Made by a program: the position numbers and the translations under genes
Origin: Entomortierella parvispora
Taxonomy: Eukaryota; Mortierellomycota; Mortierellomycetes; Mortierellales; Mortierellaceae
Assembly (NCBI GenBank): GCA_963573315.1
Contig: OY752143.1
Coordinates: forward strand, 2,294,001-2,358,000
DNA: 64,000 nucleotides
Direction: 5' to 3'
Shown here: piece by piece, positions 37,079 to 51,526 of the stretch
Numbering within the stretch: the first letter of the stretch is position 1
How the letters are laid out: each line of letters opens with the position of its first letter
Notes under the pieces: generated by a model
Databases searched by the model: none
Told to the model about the DNA's origin: nothing
The model's input: only the letters and a program-made list of their open reading frames with translations

Positions 37079-39499
37079 ATGACTGCCACCAACACCACCG
37101 CCCGCGTGCACAAGCTGCGCGAGCTCATGAAGAGCCCCGAGCACAATGTCACCGCCTTGTAGGTTGCCATCCATCCAATGTTCCTGTCGTTCTGTTCGCG
37201 GTCATTTTCTCACGCTGATTGTACTCTCCTCCCTTCGCCATCGCTCAACCTGTCGTCGCCTTCTCATCACAGCGTCATTCCTTCTGAGGATGCTCACCAG
37301 GCAAGTCTCTCCTCTTGCGCTCTCGACTAGCTTGATAGCATGCGCCTCTGTTCTTCACCGCCGACTCTAACCTGCCTATCTGGTTTTTTACCTTTAGAGC
37401 GAGTATGTCGCAGAGTGCGACGAGCGTCGTCACTACATCTCTGGATTCACTGGATCTGCTGGATTGGCCGTTGTCTCCTTGGAGTCCGCCGCCCTCTTCA
37501 CGGATGGACGCTACTTTTTGCAGGCTTCTCAGCAGCTCGACTCGAACTGGACCTTGATGAAGTCTGGTCTCCCCGACGTCCCCACCTGGCAGGAGTACCT
37601 TGTCAAGGTATGGCAGAGTCTCCATCCTCTTACTAACCACAACAACACATATCGCGTCGAATGTTGCAGTCGGCTCATCAACAAAGAAGGCTGATCTTGT
37701 CGAAACACGCTCTTTGCCTTTCTAGAACCTCCCCGCCGGTTCCCGAATTGGTATCGATCCCCTCGTCTTCACTGCCAGTAAGTTCTCCGCTCGGCGTCAT
37801 TTCATTTTAGTCTGTGACTCCTAGGGAATCGATGGAAAGTGCGGACATCGTTGCTGGCGCCGAAATCGGTCCGCTGACAATGGCACCATTTGCAGAAGGA
37901 TGTCGACGTCGCTAACTGTGAGCCCCCTCATCTCCTCATCGCATAGCTGATGCAAACAAACTTGAGACCGACTTGGCCAAGGTCGGATCTTCCTTGGTGC
38001 CTATTGCCAACCTCGTCGATCTCGTCTGGGAGAACCGCCCAGCTCGCCCTGCAAGCAAGCTCATGATCCTTTCCACAAAGACCACCGGCCGCACTCACAC
38101 CGAGAAGATTCAGCAGTTGCGCAGGGACCTTGTCAAGAAGGGCGTCGCTGGATTTGTTGTCTCTGGTCTTGATGAAATTGCCTGGTTGTTCAACTTGCGC
38201 GGATCTGATGTCCACTGCAACCCCGTCTTCTTCTCCTATGCCATTGTCACTGCCGACTACGTCAACCTTTACCTCCAGGAAAAGTCGGTCTCTCCCGAGG
38301 CTCGCGAGCATCTTGGATCTGAGGTGACCATCAAGCCTTACGAGACCGTCTTTGACGACTTGCGCGCCATTTCGTCCACCCTTCAGGCCAACAAGCAAAA
38401 GTTCCTTCTTGGAACCCGCACCAACCTTGCCATGGCTGTCGCTCTCGGCAAGGGCAACACTACTGAGGCGCGCTCTCCTGTGACCGATGCCAAGGCTATC
38501 AAGAACGAGACCGAGATGGAGGGTATTCGCCAGTGCCATCTCCGCGACTCTGCTGCCCTCATCAACTACTTTGCTTGGCTCGAGGAGCAGCTCGCCAATG
38601 GAGTTGAATTGGACGAGGCTGACGGTGCCGAGCGTTTGGAGCAGTTCAGAGCGTAAGTTTGAAGTTTGGTGACTTCATATTCTTTTTACTTCTCCTCCAC
38701 TCATGTGCGCCCACTAACTCACCCTCCCGCGTTCCTTTGTTGATGATAATATAGTGAGCAGGCCGGCTTCGTTGGACTTTCTTTTGACACCATTTCATCG
38801 ACCGGACCCAACGGTGCCATCATTCATTACAAGCCAGAGAAGCCCACTGCTGCTCGTATTAACGCCGACTTGGTCTACCTGTGCGATTCCGGTGGACAGT
38901 ACATTGACGGAACCACTGATGTGACTCGCACTTTGCACTTCAAGACCCCTACTGCCCACGAGAAGCGCTGCTTCACTCGTGTTCTCCAGGGTCACATCTC
39001 CATTGATTCGGCCGTTTTCCCCGATGGAACTTCTGGGTACCTTTTGGATGTCTTTGCCCGTCGTGCTCTCTGGACCGATGGTCTCGACTTCCGCCACGGA
39101 ACTGGCCACGGTGTTGGTGCCTTCTTGAACGTGCACGAGGGACCCCATGGATGCGGCACCCGCATTGCATACAACGACATTCCTCTTGTCCCCGGTATGA
39201 CCTTGACCAATGAGCCTGGTTACTACGAGGACGGCAAGTTCGGAATGCGTATCGAGAACGTCATGTTGGTCCGCAAGATTGAGACCCCCAACAACTTTGG
39301 AGGTCGTGGTTACTATGGATTCGAGCACGTCACCTTGGTCCCTATGCAGATCAAGTTGATTGACCGTTCCCTGTTGACCCATTTGGAGATTGAGTGGATC
39401 AACGCCTACCATGCCGAGTGCTTGGAAAAGGTTTCTCCTTTCCTTGCCAAGGACAGCCCTGGTCTCAAGTGGCTCCAGCGCGAGGCTGTGTCCATCTAA
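37079..39499 (+). CDS. APP1: Cytosolic Xaa-Pro aminopeptidase P (M24B)
   Basis: Dinuclear metal (usually manganese) peptidase that removes the first residue from peptides with proline in second position. Exons join(37079..37158,37273..37300,37398..37607,37726..37777,37947..38652,38755..39499) give 606 aa, close to XPNPEP1. Seen: [14 protein letters not shown] and TDGRYFLQA in the N-terminal domain, [15 protein letters not shown], and in the pita-bread catalytic domain the metal ligands in [36 protein letters not shown] and [18 protein letters not shown]. Intron 2 starts with GC (CAG then GCAAGT) instead of GT. A possible mini-exon at 37896-37917 was rejected because it breaks the frame; skipping it gives VFTATDANKLE. 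Confidence 0.95.
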
Positions 39500-39678
39500 G
39501 ATTATGGCACCGTGTATCGTCCCCCATTTTGTAAATAAAAAATAAAAATATCGATAAATTTCAAGGAAAAGTATATCGATCAGCTCGAAACAAACAGTTT
39601 TATTCGCACAATGAAAACCCTTCTTCTTTTCACTCCATCATTTCGCTGCCCTTCGGCCTGTCCACTTTTTCGCCCGGA

Positions 39679-41367
39679 ATGAAGGTCCAAAACTCGGCAC
39701 CTCTGATCTGTGAATATCCTCAAGGAGACTCCTACTTTAGTCATGACCGACCCCCTCCTGATCGTATCCTCCCAGCTACATGGGAATGCCCTATCGACTT
39801 GACTGACTTTAAGGCACTGGATGGAGGTGTCAAAGGCCATGACAGAGGCCTTTTGGTGAACGATCCCGGTGATCCACATTCATCCACAACTCGCTCTGCC
39901 GGATATTTTCTAATTTCTGGAGCCAGCGCCTCGAAGACGGAACTTCATATCGATGACATCGAATACCAAGGCTTGACTCAAAGCCATATGACCTATGATA
40001 CCTTCATTGCTGAACCATTCCAAAATTCGAGCTCGAGCTCCACTGCTGACCTGTCTGTCAACCATCGTACCCGCAAAGACGCCACTGATCACTCCCTACA
40101 ACAAAATCAAATCGTGCAAGCTGATGCGGAGGAAATTTTTTCAGCGCCAGGTAACAAAGGCGACGACGGCTATGCAATGGCCACAAACCTCGTTGACACC
40201 TCTACTGATATCGCTGAGGCTTTGGCGTCGGGGTTGGACAGCCATCTTCATGAAAAAAAGGACGAATGGCACCCTCGCATAACTGAAAGCGGCTGGTCGT
40301 CGTCAAGGACAGGGCCAGAGGTCTTGTATAATTGCTCTGGAAACAAGCAACTTGATACAGTGACCATACTCAACCCTCACTTGTCCCAAACCTCGACAAA
40401 TACACCGTACACATCCACCTCATCTTCTGCACGTTCGAGGCAGTCCGGTTCTTGTGGAGAACTCCGACGCCCTCAGCGATCACGTCAACGTATCGCGTAT
40501 GATGCACCACTTTATGGATTCGAGAATGTTGACATATCTCTCAGTCACTACTCAGTGTTGAACAAGGTGCCTTCGACTATAGGACACGAGCCACCTGAAC
40601 TGGATAACCCATCAGTTCTTGCCCAAAGTCACCGCGAGCACATCTGGTCAATCGCATACGAAGACGAATTTGGTGGTCGGTCGGTCGGAGAGAGAGGTCA
40701 CGAGCGTCCTCGACAGGCAAGACACAAATGCGTTCAACGATGGGCACCCCCTGCTCCTTACCAAACAACCTCCTACACAGTCTCGCCACACTTTAGACAT
40801 TCCCGTGGGTACAGATCTATGGATTATGAATTGAGGGAACTCGCGGACACTTCCTCTTCTACTACAAGCATGCATCAGAGACTTTTCGAGGCCCGACTTA
40901 GGCCCAGGGTGATTCAAGTGGTGCCTTCTCAACCTCGTGTGAGCGAGGCAGTATTTGGACCGGATTCCTATGACGAGGCCGTGGCGAACGGAACAGATCA
41001 GAAAAGGGCTCCATTGACAGGTTGGAAGAAAGCTGAGAGGATTGTGCTACAACAGTGGAAGAATTGGCTCTGTGTGGCCTTACTGCTCTCTTTGGCGATC
41101 ACGGTTCCTGTCGTGCTGAATAAGAGCCACCGGCAAGACCCACCTTCCTCTGTGAAGGATGGGGATAGGGAAGGTGGCAAAGCCAATGGAAATACTCAAA
41201 CTTCGACCACTGTCCCTAGACTTAATACAAGTCACCACAACACTGCCGCGACTCACAAACCGTCAATCACCACCGCCACTGCCACCACCGCAGCCAACAG
41301 CAGCAGTGCTGCTGTAAAGCCTAGTCCCACACCTGCAGCAGCAACCACAGGTGTCCCGAAGTCATGA
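39679..41367 (+). CDS. Single-pass membrane protein of unknown function
   Basis: Intronless 562-aa frame. Residues 1-455 are hydrophilic and low-complexity, rich in Ser, Asp and His, with no domain I recognise. One hydrophobic segment of about 20 residues (WLCVALLLSLAITVPVVL, near residue 463) is preceded by basic residues, suggesting a long cytoplasmic N-terminus and a short exterior C-terminus. The tail after it is made almost entirely of Thr, Ala, Ser and Pro and could be O-glycosylated. There is no signal peptide. It lies downstream of aminopeptidase P on the same strand with 180 bp between them. Function cannot be inferred. Confidence 0.65.
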   Translation: MKVQNSAPLICEYPQGDSYFSHDRPPPDRILPATWECPIDLTDFKALDGGVKGHDRGLLVNDPGDPHSSTTRSAGYFLISGASASKTELHIDDIEYQGLTQSHMTYDTFIAEPFQNSSSSSTADLSVNHRTRKDATDHSLQQNQIVQADAEEIFSAPGNKGDDGYAMATNLVDTSTDIAEALASGLDSHLHEKKDEWHPRITESGWSSSRTGPEVLYNCSGNKQLDTVTILNPHLSQTSTNTPYTSTSSSARSRQSGSCGELRRPQRSRQRIAYDAPLYGFENVDISLSHYSVLNKVPSTIGHEPPELDNPSVLAQSHREHIWSIAYEDEFGGRSVGERGHERPRQARHKCVQRWAPPAPYQTTSYTVSPHFRHSRGYRSMDYELRELADTSSSTTSMHQRLFEARLRPRVIQVVPSQPRVSEAVFGPDSYDEAVANGTDQKRAPLTGWKKAERIVLQQWKNWLCVALLLSLAITVPVVLNKSHRQDPPSSVKDGDREGGKANGNTQTSTTVPRLNTSHHNTAATHKPSITTATATTAANSSSAAVKPSPTPAAATTGVPKS

Positions 41368-41571
41368 AAATATGTAGAAGATGGGGGTAGACCAGGAGGC
41401 GAATCGACGAAAGAACTTGAAAGAAGTAAAAGAAAACGTTGAATAACAATGTCAAAAGAAAGATAGAGACATTTGCGCGTCCTGCACGCGTGAAAAAATC
41501 AAGGTATTTTTGTGCGCCACCAGTGGACGTGTCCATCTCACCTCTTTGCACAACTCCATCCCAGCCCTTCA

Positions 41572-43789
41572 ATGAACCAACTAACAGAAACAACGAAATC
41601 GACTATCAGCTCCATCAAGTCCCATGCCCTTCTTTCTAAAGCACTCTCAAATGATGCAAAGCCCACCCCAGGATACCTCTTCCCCGAGATTGCGCGTATG
41701 CATTCAACTGTCACTGCATGCTTCGAAGCGAAATGTCTCTGCCCTCCGCATGTAACAACAATGGTGACCGTCTAGCTTCATTTTTCTTTTTAAAACCTTT
41801 CTACAGGATTGACGCAGGCGCCAGGAACATCATCGGTGGTACTCTCACAGCTACTCAAGTTGCTTACACCCAACGGACACAACAGCGGCGGCGCTGGTGG
41901 TGCCTCAAGTATAGGGTCGGGCGGCAACGCCTCCAACTATACCTCTTCGCCAAATGTTCTCCTGAAAGCCCTCAAGATTCTTCGTCAGCTCGCACAAAGT
42001 GGATCGGTGGAATTTCGGTCCTCCCTAGCCAGACGTGGAAAGAACGTGTTGGCGGAGGTGACGACATATCGTGGGCAATGGGATGAGATTCATGGTGACC
42101 GATTGAACGAAAACATACGATCGGCGGCAGAGGTAACCTGGAGACTCTTAAAAGAGTCTGACGCCTTTTTCTTTATCTAAGCTGTTGTCGTGAGTCATTT
42201 CTGACAGACATGCCTCTCTGCACTCTTCTTTTTGACGCTAACAGGATTTGATAGAGTACATGCATACGAACCCAGTACTTGAGGAAGAAGACACTCAATT
42301 AGAAACGTTTACACCACAGGAAACAGCAGTGCTGAAGAGTGCGTCTCAGAGCCTGAGAGGATTCGGGAACCCAGGTACGACTTTTTTGTAAATATATCTG
42401 GATATATTTGACCCTTCCTCTTGTTCTGAATCTTGATAATGTATCTGCATTGATAGAATACGATGATTCTGAGAGCGAGGACAGTGACTCGAATACTTCC
42501 AGAACTGGGCGACGGAAGAAGCAAACAACCCGGGCTCCACCTCCTTTGCCAGGCTTTGGCAACCCTGCCTTTGAAGATGAGAGTGCTCAGTCTGGTATGT
42601 ACCAAGACTTGGATAAGAACCCATTAACGATACAAACTCTACTAACATTCTACTGCTTGTGCAGAACCAACGCTGATGACAAGACTTGTGGATAGACTGC
42701 AGGAGATGGCGGCCCCTCCACCTCCAATGGCCATGCAAGCAGCCTATCGGCAACAGGAACAGAGACGTCAGAAGCTATTTGTGGGAGAATACAGCATGCG
42801 GGAAGGGACACCGCAAGGTCTACAGAAACCAAAGGACGGATCCATCACTCTTATGGGCACGAATCCATTCCGACGAACCTCTCGAATTATCGGGGTGGCC
42901 GCTGGGGGTTGGTCTGAAAAGACCCCGGATGCATCCCGTCGTGATGAGAGTGTGAATCGAACGTTTCCTCTCTATCGGTCTGGGGTTGGACTTGTGCGGT
43001 TCAGGAACGCGACCTCTGAATCTGTGTATCACCTGGCGCAACACCTTCCAACGAACGTGGTGCGGTCGAAACTAAACAAAGAGGACCTCGTGACCAAATC
43101 GGGATCCATTGCAAGTCTGTGGGATGCACCGACTGCCACAGCAGTAGTAAGCGGTGGAGACCGACATTTCATGATCTGGGGCGTCGCGAATGATCTCTGC
43201 CAAATAGTCCTTGATGGACTTAAGAGCGAGAAGTCGGCAATTGAAGGAACCCCAAGCGAGAATGCGTCCAACACGCCTCCAGTGAGTGTAACGACTGGAT
43301 TGCTGCGGGATATGACAGACTGGATAGAGCATGAAGACTGGGAGAGACGGCTGGTAGGCTTTTACTTTTGCAGTTGATGCGATCTTTTATACTGGTAGAA
43401 AACGTTTAACTGACATCTTCCGGTTCTCTTTAGCGGTATCTATTTGCTGTAGACACAATGCTTGCGCATCCTGAGATTAATGATGCATTGTTCAGTTGCC
43501 CCGCTTTGGCGCTGCTTCAAAAATCATTGACGGGATCCCGTTGTCAGGGTGCATCACAGCTTTCCCTCAAGATGCTCTCCATTCACGTAAGTTCAAATTT
43601 CTTGTATTTGACGCCCTCAATATCAACATAGTGTCTAACGCTTCTTCTGTTGAATATCGGCACCAGCTGTTCGAGGTCATCAAGCGGGATTTCAGCAAGT
43701 CGTCTAGGGTACGGTCATCCCCAGAAGGACATGGAGGTGCCGAGTTGAACGATTCACTGTCCAAGATAGCGCTTGTAGATTTGAGCTGA
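41572..43789 (+). CDS. TEPSIN: Tepsin-like AP-4 accessory protein (ENTH domain)
   Basis: Tepsin is the accessory protein of the AP-4 adaptor complex at the trans-Golgi network. Exons join(41572..41695,41807..42132,42245..42374,42457..42594,42665..43353,43434..43586,43667..43789) give 560 aa. The N-terminal ~130 residues look like the tepsin-type ENTH domain: LLSKALSNDAKPTPGYLFPEIAR, SVVLSQLLKLL, LLKALKILRQLAQSGS and VTTYRGQWDEIHGDRLNENIRSAAEDL. A linker with an acidic/Ser patch follows. The C-terminal half from residue ~240 is helical and could be the VHS-like domain. All six introns preserve frame. The call rests on the N-terminal pattern; it could be another ENTH/VHS protein. It is followed 394 bp downstream by SEC23 on the same strand. 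Confidence 0.7.
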
Positions 43790-47022
<3,233 letters not shown>

Positions 47023-47090
47023 ATGTCATGGGCGAAAGGGGAAAAGGATCCCTTGGGGTTTCTTGGATAAAAAATATAAAGATTATAATT

Positions 47091-48518
47091 TCAAAATATC
47101 TGACTATTCCATGGCTCGTGCATGTTCAGAACTTTGACAATGGACTGCCATTGTGGATTGACCTTGAACTTGGAAGGGTTCGAGAGGACAGAGTCTTCAT
47201 ATTCTAGCTGGACCTTTTCCAAATTTTGGCACGCTTGCAGTATCCTCTGAAGCTCAACTTGATCGCGCTTGACATTGTTTGGACGATGAACAACCAGTCC
47301 ATTGGGGTTAACTTCGTGGTCGTTGTCGTTTCTATGAATTGGCGCACGATGGATAGACAAATGCAAAGATTGGAGGGATGGGCCACAATCAATTAAAGCT
47401 TGAGTGAGCATCGGTTCCAGGCTTTGAATGTCTGCTCGAAAGTGCTTCAGTCCTCTCCTCTTCTCCCTTATTTTCCTGATACCGGTACTGTCGCTTTCTC
47501 TTTCACTGTTCTCTGTAATCTCTCCGGAAAACGACAATGGCAGAGGGCAATGTTGTGGGTCTTGAGGGCAAAAGTGGATCAAGGCTGCGAATTGAGCATC
47601 CTCGAGGATATGGTAGGTATCAAACAGTCCAAAATAAAGACCATTCACATGAATCCCTGATAAGTTTGGACAATGTCGGTTGAGATTCTGGACCAGTCGA
47701 CCAAGGTCTGCCTCGCAGGCCGCTATTAAGGTCAGATGCTCCAATTCCGGGCAAAAGCAGACCAAATCTAACAATTGATGACTGCGGGAGAATTGAAGGT
47801 CTATGGTGAGGTCCTTGATTCGGAGCCGTGGGGGTACATCGCCGCCGTCGTTGTTTAATTGAAGAGAAGAGTTATCTTCTGTGCCACCGCTGATCGTGCC
47901 CAATTTCAGCAAAGTCAGTGTGTCTTGGACGGATTTCAACATGGGCAATAAAGCCCCATCTTGTCCTAGGTCCCATTCACAAAGGCGCAAGGATCGAAGG
48001 TGGGTCAGGCCTTTTAAGAGGTCCGGATGCGGGACGGGAATGATGTCGTCCGAATATTCTGTTGTCCCCACCCAAAGGATGTCTTGAAGTTGCGGGTTGG
48101 CTTGAAGGAGGTCGAAGCAAGAATCTTCGAAGCCGTATATTCTCAGATCGATCAATCGAGTGCAGGATAAAGATCGGTCCAAGTCCAAGGAGGCGGCGGT
48201 GCTTTGCTGAGGACGGGAGACGCTGACGGGATAGTCAAGTCCAAGGATTCGAAAGTGATGACTATACTTGAACATGATGGATTCAGGAACTTCACGCATG
48301 GCCTTGTGATCAAATATATACCAGAGGGTTGGGAGCATGGCCTGACGAAATGAATGAGAGACGAGGGTGCATGCCAGAAGAGTCTTTGGTTCAAAGACAA
48401 AGCTGCCGCGGTCGCCGGCCGCCCAGAGGGGCAGGAACTGGCCTATTCTGGCGAGTATCTCGGGTATTTCTAAGGCATGGGTGGGTTCTGGTCCTGGTCC
48501 TGGTCCTGGTTCTGACAT
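47091..48518 (-). CDS. F-box/LRR-like protein
   Basis: Likely ubiquitin-ligase adaptor of a family that is large in Mortierella-type fungi. Intronless, 475 aa from the chosen ATG. The N-terminus has Gly-Pro and Glu-Pro repeats (coded by a short tandem repeat at about 48488-48515), then an F-box-like stretch (ALEIPEILARIGQFLP, ACTLVSHSFRQAMLPTLW). The rest has irregular leucine-rich repeats such as LKGLTHLRSLRLCEWDL, LKDLTIDL-type segments and CPELEHLTLIAAC. An in-frame ATG 108 bases upstream would add 36 residues; the inner one is preferred since family members usually start just before the F-box. Convergent with SEC23, 68 bp apart. Confidence 0.65.
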   Translation of the reverse strand: MSEPGPGPGPEPTHALEIPEILARIGQFLPLWAAGDRGSFVFEPKTLLACTLVSHSFRQAMLPTLWYIFDHKAMREVPESIMFKYSHHFRILGLDYPVSVSRPQQSTAASLDLDRSLSCTRLIDLRIYGFEDSCFDLLQANPQLQDILWVGTTEYSDDIIPVPHPDLLKGLTHLRSLRLCEWDLGQDGALLPMLKSVQDTLTLLKLGTISGGTEDNSSLQLNNDGGDVPPRLRIKDLTIDLQFSRSHQLLDLVCFCPELEHLTLIAACEADLGRLVQNLNRHCPNLSGIHVNGLYFGLFDTYHILEDAQFAALIHFCPQDPQHCPLPLSFSGEITENSERESDSTGIRKIREKRRGLKHFRADIQSLEPMLTQALIDCGPSLQSLHLSIHRAPIHRNDNDHEVNPNGLVVHRPNNVKRDQVELQRILQACQNLEKVQLEYEDSVLSNPSKFKVNPQWQSIVKVLNMHEPWNSQIF

Positions 48519-49448
48519 GGTTCGCATGCAGAAGAGTGAGCGGGAAACGCAATGTGTAATGTGCCATCTCAAAAAAGAAAAAGAGCATTTGGACCCTGAA
48601 AAACGCTTTGGGACGCAGCTCGGCATGATGCGCCACCAAAGACACGCGCATCAAAGACAAAGGGGCGCTGCCAAAAACACGCACGACTGAACACACCACA
48701 GTCTCCAAAGAAAAGGGACGCACATCACCGGCAGTTTTCTCACGTAAATTGGCAAAGACAAGGAAGACTAGCACTACGGCAAATAAAGCATCAACGCATC
48801 ATGTTGGGTGGAGTAAAGTACGTAGGTTGGATTCCCCAAGGCCAGCTTTCGAATCAGCGTTCATAGCGCGGTCCTTTGTCTAGAGCCTTCAACGCCCCTC
48901 CCTTAAGAGGAGGTATGCAACGCATTGGAGAAGACCCCGCAACCTTCGATGCAAGCAATGTTGCATTTCATTGATGCTTTGCTGCACTCTGTATTAAGTT
49001 CCTGACTCGCGACTGTTGATCCAGCAAACCGCTTGCAGGCCCCTCGTTATGGTCTTGTGTTCGGGGCGCCCATCTTCAAGAACAGCCAAGAGTTTTATTA
49101 CACACTTTCACCGCGCCTTTATCACCCGCGGCGACCAACAGGTGTTCCGACGGTTGCACAGACGAGAAGTAGAAAAAAGTAGAGAGCATGCCAAGGCTGT
49201 GTCCCAACCAATGATAACTCTGAGAACCGAAAGAGCAGCTGTGTCCTACTGGACGCAGACAAGGGCAAAGCAGACTGACAAAGTATAAGAATCCAGCAAG
49301 GGTGATCATTTTCGCAACCAACCACCTCCTTCTCCTCCCCTCCCTATCCCTGTTTATTCAGTAAGTCTCTCCCTCACTGCTGGTCGAACTGCTTACACAG
49401 GTGGCAATTGCCGACTCCTAACCCTGCTGTACGGTTTGTACGAGTAGA
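48519..49448. other. Intergenic region after the F-box/LRR gene
   Basis: About 930 bp with no recognisable gene. A possible leader intron for the small ORF at 49449 runs from a GTAAGT at about 49361 to a CAG at about 49399. Confidence 0.45.
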
Positions 49449-49655
49449 ATGCCAAACGAGACCCGAAACAAGCCCAAATATCACTGCATTGGTCTCCGCA
49501 TCGGGGAAGACTGTTGCATTGGCATCTCTTACACCACCGAGGACACTATGGAACAAGACCTGGAGTCAGGTGCACCCCCCGAGTACGCGCCTATTGAGTC
49601 TGACAAGAAATCTTCTGAGGCAGCGAGATTGGAGGCCGCAACTTTCAAAAACTAG
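49449..49655 (+). CDS. Small unknown ORF, 68 aa
   Basis: Starts MPNETRNKPKYHCIG and ends AATFKN. It is Glu/Pro-rich in the second half and contains PPEYAPI, a PPxY-like motif. A pyrimidine-rich leader with a possible 5' intron precedes it, and an AATAAA-like signal follows at about 49714. I recognise no family. It may be a real short gene, the last exon of a longer one, or chance. Confidence 0.3.
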   Translation: MPNETRNKPKYHCIGLRIGEDCCIGISYTTEDTMEQDLESGAPPEYAPIESDKKSSEAARLEAATFKN

Positions 49656-49804
49656 CAGTTATAACTCTACATTCCCCAATGATTAAAGTATTCAAGCATG
49701 TACCCGAAGATTGAATAAAAGGTCCAGGAGATATTATAGTCTATTTGTTATATTTAATGTTCATCCTGCATTTTGTCCTTTTAGGTCCCATAGACCAGAG
49801 AAGA

Positions 49805-50994
49805 TCAGTCTTCCTTCTTGCTTAAGGTAGTGAAAAAGTCTGCGATGTGTTGTATGACCTGGCCTTCAGTCTCATTCTGCTCCGACACTGTCCAGTCGCC
49901 GCGTCCTTGGGTTTGTAGTTTTAAAGCAAGAACGAGGAATGGACGCGTTTTAGATGAAACCAGGATACATCCAATCTCTGCTTTATGTTCTCTTTTCATA
50001 TTTACCTCCACAGAATCCATGGTGCATGTTGTCAAAGCGAATGTGCAAGCTCGGGATAGAGAGTCCCTTTGCCTGGACAACTTCAATCACGGGCAGCTAG
50101 TTTTTACACAGATTCCAAGGAAAAGATGACTAGGTAAATGAACCTGTCGTGTAGTTTGTTTGTTTGTTTTGAGTGTACTTGCAGCATGCAAAATTGCAAA
50201 TCAAACAAATCCCTTTAGACCCCAGAAGAAAACGTGAACCAATTGCTCTGCTCTCAAACAGCCAGTTTTTTTTTACCATGTCAGGCTCGTCCTTCGACGG
50301 GAAGATTGCCAAGGGCTACTTCAATCCCTGGACCAGCTCAGCGGTCACAGCTGTCGGGTGAGGCCCTGCGACACTCAAGAATGGCTGGCCCGGCTCCGAG
50401 GCTGTATGGACCGTCAAATATGCCCCCCAGCAATGACCAATGACAAAGAGCGCTTCGCACGCATCAGTTGAAGATCTTGGGCCGCCATCTTGACCAACTG
50501 GTCGATGTGTTTGCCCTCGTACACAGCATTGGTTCGGATCCTGCTGATGAGTTTGGGCATCTCCCCCATATACTCGTCCGGAATCGGACCGTTCAAGAAC
50601 AGGTTGATGACGGAGACCTGGAATCCTTTGCTCGCCAAAGTCTAGAAAGTCATGAAAGGGGGTAGAGGAGGGAGGGGGGGATATTTAAAATGTCGTCATT
50701 GATCGTTGGAGAAAGAGTGTGCGCCGCCATTTTTTTCCATTTGCTGATATCCATACTACATGCCACAACTTTTGAAAAACCATCTTACGTCCAGCAAATA
50801 GATAGTGTTAGGGTGATAAGCATGAATATTAATCAAGGCAACGATTCCCTTCTTGGCTCAACAGGTCCGACGCGGTGGGTTCGACGTTCGATTCCACTAA
50901 CGTACTTGGAGAGGGGCTTGAATGACCCCTGCTGGACCCAGGTGGTCTTTGTTGCAGGAGTGTTGCAACAAGCGTCAGCGACTTGAATATCCAT
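49805..50994 (-). pseudogene. Dienelactone hydrolase family gene, broken
   Basis: Alpha/beta-hydrolase of the dienelactone hydrolase family. Recognisable pieces on the minus strand in order: MDIQVADACCNTPATKTTW at 50994, KGIVALINIHAYHPNTI near 50850, TLASKGFQVSVINLFLNGPIPDEYMG near 50640, the nucleophile elbow VIGHCWGAY near 50430, FPSKDEPDM near 50300, and the active-site histidine in FDNMHHGFCGG near 50000, then a last exon ending at 49805. Three lesions: a one-base frame change at about 50465-50475 between AAQDLQ and ALFVIGHCWG; an in-frame TAG at 50316-50318 (LVQGLK, stop, PLAIFPS); and a frame mismatch near 50860 that could instead be a 48-base intron. Other introns are normal. Sequencing error could explain single lesions but hardly all. 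Confidence 0.7.
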
Positions 50995-51526
50995 TTGGGA
51001 AGTATAGTATATATGGGGTCTTTTGTTGAGAGAACGAGAAAGAGGGGTTGAGAGATGATCGAACAAGTAGCTCCTTTTATTGATATAGGAACTGCAACCA
51101 GCCCCTTGACGAGTTGTGGTTCGTCTTTCAGTCTATATTTCCTGATCGACGCCTCTCTTGCATCAATGAAAAAAAAGAACGAGGCGCCTTTCTTTTTTTG
51201 GTCCACTGGGAGGGTCCGTCCGCAATCAGGTCTATCCTCCACTGACAAGGAACACGCGGACGAAACTTGTGACAGATCTGACCAGCTCCTCGACTTGGTG
51301 GGGGTCGTATTGATGATCTCCTACAGAAACAAACAAGCTTCGTCCCTGGAACGCGAAAATAACCAACCAAGCAGGTGCCATGCCACGGACCAACGAAGGG
51401 CTGCCAGATCAGGAAAGCGAGACAAGGATATCGTAGCCATTTGTTTTTCGTTCACCGGAAAAAAAGGGTATATGACAAAGAAAAACCGGAAAGTTCGAGT
51501 TGGCGAATTTGGGATGTCTTGGCATT
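50995..51526. other. Intergenic region between broken hydrolase and OXLD1-type gene
   Basis: No gene seen in about 530 bp; it holds the 5' side of the hydrolase and the 3' side of the next minus-strand gene. Confidence 0.5.

Noticed and set aside
37896-37917. Mini-exon in aminopeptidase P
   Set aside because: It has plausible splice borders but shifts the frame into a stop; direct joining of 37777 to 37947 restores the family sequence.
41512-41571. Upstream ATG for the tepsin-like gene
   Set aside because: Adds 20 residues with no resemblance to the family; the ATG at 41572 leads directly into the conserved region.
48367-48690. Plus-strand ORF of 107 codons over the F-box gene start
   Set aside because: Overlaps the GP-repeat region antisense and has no family resemblance.
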